From positions 62,001 to 126,000 of the forward strand of contig JBMYRH010000007.1 of the NCBI GenBank assembly GCA_049602155.1: a stretch of DNA of 64,000 nt, read 5' to 3'. Below the pieces are notes generated by a model. It saw only the letters and a program-made list of their open reading frames with translations, had not been told where the DNA came from and searched no databases. Position numbers and translations under genes: made by a program. Shown one piece after another: positions 57,960 to 64,000 of this stretch (its first letter is position 1; each line of letters opens with the position of its first letter). Origin of the DNA: JBMYRH01 sp049602155 (lineage in GTDB: Bacteria; Myxococcota_A; UBA9042; PHBI01; JBMYRH01).

Positions 57960-59254
57960 GCGCTCTCTCCATCGGCGTCCGTCTCTTCAACGCCATGCAA
58001 GGTACGAGCTGCCGCCACGAGCGCCTGCCCATCTCCACTTGAACCTGCGTTTCGCAGCGCGATCATCGTAGGGTGAAGCAGCTTCGAGACCATCGCCTCG
58101 ACCATCTTCTCCATCGACGCTCGCTCTGTCTCACCCAGGTGGTTCAGGCGCTTGGCCCATGTCCGCTCCAGCTCAGTGCGCGCCAGCTCGGTCGCGCGCG
58201 CTCGGATCGCCGTCACCGTCGGCTTCACGGCCAATGAGCGAAACCACCCTTCGAGCTGCTCAAGCTCTCCGCGGACCATTTCCTCCGCGGCGGTGACCTC
58301 ACGTTGACGCCCCTCCATATTCGACTGACTGATCCCCTCCAGATCATCCACATTGTAGAGGTACACGGTGTCGATCTCCCCGACAGTCGCCTCCACATCC
58401 CGTGGCACCGCGATGTCCACCAAGAAGAGGGGACGGTATTTTCGGACCTTCACCGCCTTCCTGACCATCGTTGACGTGATGATTGGCCGAGGCGCCCCCG
58501 TGGAGGCGATGACGACATCCACCTGCCCCAACAGGTCCTCAAGCTCATCGAGGCTGCGGGCTCGCCACCCGTGTCGTGCCGCCAACGCTGAAGCCCTCTC
58601 ATGCGAGCGGTTCGAGACATAGACCCGGGTCACGCCCGCCGAGGTCAGCGACCGCGCGGTCGTCTCGGCCATCTTGCCAGCGCCGATAATCAACACGCGA
58701 CATTCGGCGAGGTCATCAAAGATGCGCCGCGCGAGATCGACGGCGACCGAGCCGATAGACACCACCTCACGGGAGATCCCAGTGTCCGTGCGGACTGCTT
58801 TCGCGACCCCAAACGTCCGCTCAAGCACACGCCCCATGAGTGGCCCCACGACCTCCGCTTCCCGGGCCAGCGCTGCGGCTTCCTTCACCTGACCCAAGAT
58901 CTGCGGCTCCCCGACGACCATCGAGTCCAAACTCGTCGCTACGCGGAGGAGGTGATGGACGGCGTCACGACCAGACACCGTATAACCGTGCTGCTGCACT
59001 GTACCCGCTCCGAGTCCACGGCTCGCAAAGAACACCGCGTTGATGGTCTCAACCGCTGCCTCCGCAGGTCCCGACGGCACCACATAGACCTCGACGCGAT
59101 TACAGGTCGACAAGATGAGCGCCTCGTCGATGGATGCGGACGCCGTGAGCTCTTGGAGCACCTTCAGCACTGCATCGCGCGGCACAGCGCACGCCTCCCG
59201 AACGGCGACAGGGGCCGTCTTGTGGCTGAGACCATGTACCAAAAACCGGAGCAC
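57956..59254 (-). CDS. hemA: Glutamyl-tRNA reductase
   Basis: First enzyme of the C5 pathway: reduces glutamyl-tRNA to glutamate-1-semialdehyde with NADPH. It is 432 residues. Catalytic C51 in LSTCNRVEVY, HKTAPVAVRE at the N-terminus, SMVVGEPQILGQVKEA, the NADPH site VLIIGAGKMAETTARSL and the C-terminal dimerisation helix are all visible. The presence of hemA shows that heme precursors come from glutamate. It follows the HemX-like gene after 11 nt. Confidence 0.97.
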   Translation of the reverse strand: MLRFLVHGLSHKTAPVAVREACAVPRDAVLKVLQELTASASIDEALILSTCNRVEVYVVPSGPAEAAVETINAVFFASRGLGAGTVQQHGYTVSGRDAVHHLLRVATSLDSMVVGEPQILGQVKEAAALAREAEVVGPLMGRVLERTFGVAKAVRTDTGISREVVSIGSVAVDLARRIFDDLAECRVLIIGAGKMAETTARSLTSAGVTRVYVSNRSHERASALAARHGWRARSLDELEDLLGQVDVVIASTGAPRPIITSTMVRKAVKVRKYRPLFLVDIAVPRDVEATVGEIDTVYLYNVDDLEGISQSNMEGRQREVTAAEEMVRGELEQLEGWFRSLAVKPTVTAIRARATELARTELERTWAKRLNHLGETERASMEKMVEAMVSKLLHPTMIALRNAGSSGDGQALVAAARTLHGVEETDADGESA

Positions 59255-59265
59255 GAATCCCTCGC

Positions 59266-60048
59266 CTAGCGCATCGTGTAGAGGAGAACAGCAGCGAGCG
59301 TCAGGACGAACCCAGCCATGAGCTCAAGCGCAGCGCGACGACCACGCCACCCGGTCCGCACCCGACGCCAAGTCGCGTGCGCGTAGACACTCCAGCCCAA
59401 GGCTGCGAGGACATGCTGCGGCCGCAGCTCAAGCCCTGTACCAACGCTCTCCTGCCAGATAAAGCCGAGCAAGATGCCGATAGAGAAGAGCGGGAAGCCG
59501 AGATAAATCAACTGCCAAGACGCCGTCTCCAACTTCAACAAGCTCGGCAGCGAAGAGGGGGCTCGAGTCTTCGAGCGCAGATGATATTCCTGCTCAAGGA
59601 AGAGCACCGACAAGACATAGGCCGGCACAAAGAGCAGGAACCCCATCAGGGTCGCACCGATATGAACAATTGTGACTGTCCCAAGCTCGCCACCAGAGCC
59701 CGTAGCCGCTGACCCGCCGAGGACCTTAATTCCCAGCGCAAAGACTGAGGCCGCGGCAAGCGGAGTGATAACCGGCCCCGCCAGCGGCACATCGCGTCGG
59801 AGGCGGAAGAGCAAAAACAACGCCGTCACGCTCAACACAACAACGAGCAATGCACGAGGACCCGAGGTCAGCAGACCCGGCGTGGTGAACTCAAGGATCA
59901 CCGCCCCAGCAAGCAGACCCGTCGCGAGCACGGTGGCTGCAGCTCCGCCCCGACGCGCGCGCGCATCTTGCCCTAAGAGCCAAGTCAGAAACGAGGCGCT
60001 CGCCAGCGCGAACGCGACAGCGGACGCGAGCAGAAGTGAGGCGATCAC
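59266..60048 (-). CDS. HemX/CcsA-like membrane protein
   Basis: A 260-residue protein with about eight membrane helices of the cytochrome c assembly (PF01578) family. The region TVTIVHIGATLMGFLLFVPAYVLSVLFLEQEY and the late LIYLGFPLFSIGILLGFIWQ match the family, but the tryptophan-rich WWD heme-handling loop of CcsA is missing, so a HemX-like role is more likely. Bacillus HemX lowers HemA levels and is encoded beside hemA; here it precedes hemA in the same orientation. Confidence 0.82.
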   Translation of the reverse strand: MIASLLLASAVAFALASASFLTWLLGQDARARRGGAAATVLATGLLAGAVILEFTTPGLLTSGPRALLVVVLSVTALFLLFRLRRDVPLAGPVITPLAAASVFALGIKVLGGSAATGSGGELGTVTIVHIGATLMGFLLFVPAYVLSVLFLEQEYHLRSKTRAPSSLPSLLKLETASWQLIYLGFPLFSIGILLGFIWQESVGTGLELRPQHVLAALGWSVYAHATWRRVRTGWRGRRAALELMAGFVLTLAAVLLYTMR

Positions 60049-60054
60049 AGGACC

Positions 60055-60384
60055 CTAGAGGTGCGCTTTCACCCGCTCGACCAGCTTCGCTTTAGGCACG
60101 GCGCCGCCGATGCGGTCTACCTCTTGCCCATTCTTGAAGATGAACAGCGCAGGGATCGAGGTGACGCGAAGCTGCTGAGCGACCCGCTGTTGGCTGTCGA
60201 TGTCGACCTTGCCGACCTTGAGCTGACCCAAGTACTCATCCGCGACTTGGTCGATCACCGGTGCGATAGCTCGGCAAGGGCCACACCAAGCGGCCCAGAA
60301 ATCCACGAGAACCGGCTGCTGGCTGTCGAGGACCTCGGATTGGAAGTTGGCGTCGGTGAATTCAAAGACGTTTGCGCTGGCCAT
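60055..60384 (-). CDS. trxA: Thioredoxin
   Basis: A 109-residue disulfide reductase with the active site AAWCGPCRAIAP (C34, C37), cis-proline loop TSIPALFIF and the usual final helix. The ATG at 60384 (MASANVFEF) is chosen; the frame runs up to 60501 but the extra residues are not thioredoxin-like. It may feed the Tpx peroxidase at 3029-3535. It ends 6 nt from the HemX-like start. Confidence 0.96.
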   Translation of the reverse strand: MASANVFEFTDANFQSEVLDSQQPVLVDFWAAWCGPCRAIAPVIDQVADEYLGQLKVGKVDIDSQQRVAQQLRVTSIPALFIFKNGQEVDRIGGAVPKAKLVERVKAHL

Positions 60385-60548
60385 GTCTGAAGCTCCTGAG
60401 TCGTGGCTTCGGACTATAGGAGCGGCCAACGGGCCGGTCAACGGGGTATCGACCGAGAGCGGCCCGCTCCGCGAGAAAACTCGTCGAATCAAGGGACTCA
60501 CGCGCCGGATGGCCGCGCCCCCCTCTCATCAGCACCCCATTCTGAGCC

Positions 60549-61697
60549 TCAGAGGCGGCCGCGCCTAAAGGCGACGTTCACCACCAACCCCAAGCCCAAC
60601 ATCATCGTGAGGGCCGAACTTCCCCCGTAGCTAAGCAAGGGGAGCGGCAACCCAACGATAGGCAGAAGCCCTGCAACCATCCCGATATTCACGAAGACCT
60701 GCCAGGCAATCATCGAGACAATCCCCACGGCCACCAGCGCACAAAACCTATCTCGGGCGTCATGCGCGGTGCGCATTCCCCAGAGGACAACCACCCAGAA
60801 TAGGAGCAGCAACACGGTGCACCCCGCAAACCCGTGCTCCTCGGCGAACGTCGCGATGATCATGTCCGTGTGCATCTCCGGGAGATGCTTAAGCCGTGAT
60901 TGAGCTCCAGAGCGACTGCCATGTCCCCAGAACTCACCCGAACCAATGGCCCACACTGCTTGCTCACTCTGGAGATTTTGCCCGGTTTGAACTTTCGCAG
61001 ACTCAGCGTCTAGCTTCATCCAGTCCGGGTTCACCCACAATCGCACGCGGTCCTTCTGATATTCACGGATCCCCCCGAACTCCCATGCCACGGGCACGAC
61101 GACGAGCGCGACCAAGCCGAGCGCGGCTAAACTGCGCCGGTCAATCCCCTCGTACAGCATCATGGTCGAGGCCACGAGCACAACCAGCAGTGCTGTCCCC
61201 AAGTCTGGCTGAAATAAGATGAGTCCAGCAGGTAGACCGAAGATTACAGCTGGTTTGAGGAGCTCACGCAGGCGATAGGTACCCTCTTTTGCGGCCTCGC
61301 CGCCGGGTATCCGCTCTTTCGCCGAGTGGAAGAAGCGCGCGAGCGCCACCACCACGCCGACCTTCGCCAATTCAGACAGCTGCAAGTTCACGGGGCCAAA
61401 GCGAAGCCACCGTTGAGCATTATTGACTTCGGTGCCGACGAGGAGCGTCAGCACCAAGCCCACCACGCAGGCCCCCCAGAAGACGTAAGCGGTCCGCTCG
61501 ACGATGCGAAGATCGACAAAGATCGACAACGCGAAGATGACGCCACCGATCAAATACCAGACCATCTGAAGGTCGTAGAATGAGTTCCCCGAGTACCAGT
61601 CAGCGTTGCGCTGACTCACGAGGCTGATGCCCACCAACACCACGATGATCAGGAGCGCTAGCCAGGTAAAGCGGTCGCCGAGAGCACGTCGCTTCAT
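60549..61697 (-). CDS. rodA: Rod-shape peptidoglycan polymerase RodA (SEDS family)
   Basis: SEDS glycosyltransferase that polymerises glycan strands during cell elongation, working with PBP2. It is 382 residues with ten helices; motifs include ILFQPDLGTALL, FAEEHGFAG and the signature GLPLPLLSYGGSS. The ATG overlaps the PBP2 stop by 4 nt. Together with mrdA and mreD this indicates a rod-shaped cell. Confidence 0.96.
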   Translation of the reverse strand: MKRRALGDRFTWLALLIIVVLVGISLVSQRNADWYSGNSFYDLQMVWYLIGGVIFALSIFVDLRIVERTAYVFWGACVVGLVLTLLVGTEVNNAQRWLRFGPVNLQLSELAKVGVVVALARFFHSAKERIPGGEAAKEGTYRLRELLKPAVIFGLPAGLILFQPDLGTALLVVLVASTMMLYEGIDRRSLAALGLVALVVVPVAWEFGGIREYQKDRVRLWVNPDWMKLDAESAKVQTGQNLQSEQAVWAIGSGEFWGHGSRSGAQSRLKHLPEMHTDMIIATFAEEHGFAGCTVLLLLFWVVVLWGMRTAHDARDRFCALVAVGIVSMIAWQVFVNIGMVAGLLPIVGLPLPLLSYGGSSALTMMLGLGLVVNVAFRRGRL

Positions 61698-63883
61698 CGT
61701 GTCTCCTCCGCCTCGAGTTCCCCGTCAGTCGGTGGCGGGTCATACATCCCCAGACGCAGCCAAGACTTCATGATCCGACTGGCGACAGGCGCAGCGACCT
61801 TCGAGCCCCAGCCTCCGTGCTCCAGGAAGACCACGACGACCACCTGCGGGTCGTCGGCGGGAGCGTAAGCGCTGAACCACGCATGGTCTTCTTTCAACCA
61901 CGTCGCCAACTCTGCGGTCGCCCCCGCGCGCACCTGGGCGGCCTCCGCGGTCCCTGTCTTGCCGGCCATCACGACCGCGTCCAGCGCAGAGTCGTAAGCC
62001 GAGCCATCGATGTCGTTCACGACCCGCACAAAGCCCTCGCGAACCAAGCTCATCCCGTGAGGATCAACGTTAAGTTCGCGCACAACTTGGGGCTTAAAGG
62101 CCTTGAGCAGCTCACCGTCATTCGAGGTCACCTCCCGCACGAGCTGCGTATCAAGGAGGTATCCACCGTTGGCGATCGCCGCGTATGCGCGCGCGACTTG
62201 CAGCGTCGTGCTCGTCAGTGAGCCCTGCCCAATGGAAGTCGACAAGGTCAACCCTGGCTGCCAACCAAGGGTGGTGTTCTCAGCATGCCAGGCCTTGGTC
62301 GGTACCCGCCCGACCCGCTCCCTGATGCTTATCCCGGAGGGCTCACCGAACCCGAAGAGGTGGCCATATTTCGCGAGCCGCTCCATGCCGAGCATCTCAC
62401 CGACCTTGTAAAAGTAGACGTCGCAGGAGTGCTTGATCGCCTCGACGAGGTTGACGTGACCGTGACCTGAGCGGTTGTGGCAATGGAAGCGCCGCCCGCC
62501 AAACTCATAGAAGCCGAGGCACTCGATCGTCGTATCGGGTACGACCACCGATTGCTCCAACGCAGCAATGGCGGACACCAGCTTGTACACAGACCCCGGT
62601 GCATAGGGAGTCAACGCCTTGTTGATCAACGGTGTGTAGGGGTTCGCGTTGATCTTGTCCCAGGAGTCCTTGCTCAGCCCAACCGACCACTCGTTCGGAT
62701 CGAAACCAGGCTTCGAATAGAGGGCTAGAATCTCTCCAGTCCTTGGATCTAAAACGATCCCAGCGCCTGACTTGTAATAACGAAAGGCCGCCCGCACCTC
62801 TCGCTGGAGGTCGATGTCCAAGGTCAGCCAGATATCCTGACCGGGCTGCGCAGCCACGAACGACTCGTTCCCGAGGACACCTTCGAGCTCCGGATCGTGC
62901 TGCCGGCGACCACTCGAATCTTTGATGTACAGAGCCTTACCGCTGGTCCCCCGAAGAGTCCGCTCGTGAGCCGCCTCAACACCTGTTCGGCCGATGCGGT
63001 CGTGCAGCGCATAAACCCCAGGGTGCTTCTCTCGATCCTCCGCTGTCACACGGTTGATGTAGCCGAGCAGATGCGCCGCCTCGTAACGATACGGGTAAGT
63101 CCGGTGGAAATCCGTATGCAAGTCAACGCCCGGCAGCTCGTAGAGGTGCGCCTGCAGCGACGCGACCTGATTAGAGACATGGCGCTTGCTCGCTTTGCAT
63201 TGGAGGTTGTGTTCGACGGTCACCACGTCATCGGGGTCGGCGCTCCCATGGCACCTCCAATCCGTGACAAACACACGACCGCACTTCTGACACGAGGCCT
63301 GGTTGGTGGCCCCCTCCTTCCAAGTCAGCCTCCCACGATCATGGGGGCAGGAGGTCGCTTTAGGGGCCACCGGGTGAAGGCGACGCCCATCACTGCGGCA
63401 AAAAAGCTCTCTTTGCACCTCCTTCGCCAAGATGAGCGGCGTCCCGTCTTCGGGGCAGGTGTCGGCGTGCAGTAGCCCCGAGATCGCGATGGGATCCCAA
63501 CGCCTGTTCTGCGCCACTGCGTCCTCGACCTTCGCCATCACCTTGGCCTGGCGTTCACGCGTCCATTGAAGCAAGACGGATAAGCGATCCACGATCGCTT
63601 CGGCGTTCTTCCCCATGAAGTGAGGCGTTAACGTCAGCCTGTAGACAGGTTGATTCGTCGCTAGCACCTTTCCATTTCGGTCCTTGATGCGACCTCGGCG
63701 CGGCGGGATCCGAACCTCATTGATGACGCTGATCCTCGCGCGCTCACGAAAGTCTGCGCCTCGGACGATCTGCAGATAGAACAGCCGCGCCTCAAGCACC
63801 AAGAAGAGCATGGTGAAGAGCAGCACAAGAGGCACCATGCGCCCTCTACGACCGTGCTCAGAGCCAGCGGGGGGTAACAACAT
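61694..63883 (-). CDS. mrdA: Penicillin-binding protein 2 (class B transpeptidase) with Cys-rich insert
   Basis: A 729-residue transpeptidase that cross-links new peptidoglycan in the elongasome. N-terminal anchor 16-34, pedestal with PPRRGRIKDRNGKVLATNQP, and catalytic domain with S431 (APGSVYKL, SxxK), SCD at 486-488 in place of SxN and AGKTGTAE (KTG). It is about 100 residues longer than usual because of an insert at roughly 135-235 with seven cysteines (C143, C162, C179, C198, C201, C211, C229), including CPEDG, CPHDRG and CQKCG pieces that look like zinc-ribbon knuckles. Normal PBP2 has no such module. Start ATG lies 6 nt after mreD. Confidence 0.95.
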   Translation of the reverse strand: MLLPPAGSEHGRRGRMVPLVLLFTMLFLVLEARLFYLQIVRGADFRERARISVINEVRIPPRRGRIKDRNGKVLATNQPVYRLTLTPHFMGKNAEAIVDRLSVLLQWTRERQAKVMAKVEDAVAQNRRWDPIAISGLLHADTCPEDGTPLILAKEVQRELFCRSDGRRLHPVAPKATSCPHDRGRLTWKEGATNQASCQKCGRVFVTDWRCHGSADPDDVVTVEHNLQCKASKRHVSNQVASLQAHLYELPGVDLHTDFHRTYPYRYEAAHLLGYINRVTAEDREKHPGVYALHDRIGRTGVEAAHERTLRGTSGKALYIKDSSGRRQHDPELEGVLGNESFVAAQPGQDIWLTLDIDLQREVRAAFRYYKSGAGIVLDPRTGEILALYSKPGFDPNEWSVGLSKDSWDKINANPYTPLINKALTPYAPGSVYKLVSAIAALEQSVVVPDTTIECLGFYEFGGRRFHCHNRSGHGHVNLVEAIKHSCDVYFYKVGEMLGMERLAKYGHLFGFGEPSGISIRERVGRVPTKAWHAENTTLGWQPGLTLSTSIGQGSLTSTTLQVARAYAAIANGGYLLDTQLVREVTSNDGELLKAFKPQVVRELNVDPHGMSLVREGFVRVVNDIDGSAYDSALDAVVMAGKTGTAEAAQVRAGATAELATWLKEDHAWFSAYAPADDPQVVVVVFLEHGGWGSKVAAPVASRIMKSWLRLGMYDPPPTDGELEAEETR

Positions 63884-63889
63884 CGCGGG

Positions 63890-64000
63890 TTACGACGAGT
63901 AGAACGAGCCGCTCTGCCTCGTAATGAAGCGATCGACACGGCCCAACAGCCAGAAGAGGATAGGCCCAAACGGGGCTGTCAAAAGCGCCTGCGGTAGCAT
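63890..64000 (-). CDS. mreD: MreD C-terminal end, cut by window edge
   Basis: The last 37 codons of a frame that enters from the right edge: ALLTAPFGPILFWLLGRVDRF is a final membrane helix followed by a short basic tail ending SFYSS. Size, hydrophobicity and position directly before mrdA-rodA identify it as the rod-shape protein MreD. The N-terminal part lies outside the window. Confidence 0.7.
   Translation of the reverse strand: MLPQALLTAPFGPILFWLLGRVDRFITRQSGSFYSS

Overview
The window is high-GC, densely coding bacterial DNA, most likely from a myxobacterium-like organism (Myxococcota, Haliangium-like or a related marine lineage). No rRNA is present, so this is inference. It rests on the shell-protein set of the microcompartment locus, which looks like that of Haliangium ochraceum, on many long Cys-rich secreted lipoproteins (one carries a CNGLDDDCDG repeat of the MopE type), and on an acidic Ala/Asp-rich linker directly after the lipobox in several of them. 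I see no tRNA, rRNA, CRISPR array, transposase or phage gene. A 16-base run of N at 5541-5556 is an assembly gap that breaks one gene.

Left part (1-11.7 kb). A truncated FG-GAP-like secreted protein and a neutral ceramidase homologue are followed by an oxidative-stress block. That block holds thiol peroxidase with a small zinc-ribbon protein on the minus strand, then a divergent Fur-family regulator (PerR/Irr-like) with a perfect 17-bp palindrome just before its start, then rubrerythrin, a GlpC-like iron-sulfur protein and DUF3501. Next come secreted proteins: a PHM-type copper monooxygenase homologue with an N-terminal cytochrome-like CX4CH motif, a lipoprotein, a six-fold 16-residue Cys-repeat protein and a polytopic membrane protein.

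Microcompartment locus (12.3-18.5 kb, minus strand). One compact operon encodes a complete shell (one BMC-H, three BMC-T, three BMC-P), a CoA-acylating aldehyde dehydrogenase with an encapsulation-peptide-like N-terminus, and a 504-residue RpiB-DeoC fusion. The linker of the fusion holds an encapsulation-peptide-like helix and a CxxCxxCxxxC motif suited to a [4Fe-4S] cluster. This points to a sugar-phosphate-utilising metabolosome: deoxyribose 5-phosphate would be cleaved to acetaldehyde, which is oxidised to acetyl-CoA inside the shell. No phosphotransacylase, alcohol dehydrogenase or kinase is encoded here.

Middle (18.7-31.5 kb). A 1559-residue lipoprotein carries exactly 18 in-register repeats of 52 residues plus a glycine-rich C-terminus. 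It is followed by an AI-2E/PerM-type permease, an FGE-like protein, a nitrilase-family amidase, and an operon sspB-mutL-miaA-metalloprotease.

31.5-54 kb. A rhodanese fused through membrane segments to a PEP-utiliser swivelling domain faces a four-gene operon: VTC-type polyphosphate polymerase, DUF4956 membrane protein, HlyD adaptor fused to a DUF3616-like domain, and TolC-like lipoprotein. Then follow an NhaC antiporter, a PEGA-domain protein, lipid-related acyltransferase and hydrolase genes, an ATP-grasp protein and a 1960-residue TPR lipoprotein.

Right end (54-64 kb, all minus strand). This is housekeeping DNA: a heme operon (hemX-like, hemA, hemC, fused cobA-hemD, hemB, small ORF), thioredoxin, and the cell-elongation genes rodA, mrdA (PBP2, with an unusual Cys-rich insert) and the 3' end of mreD.
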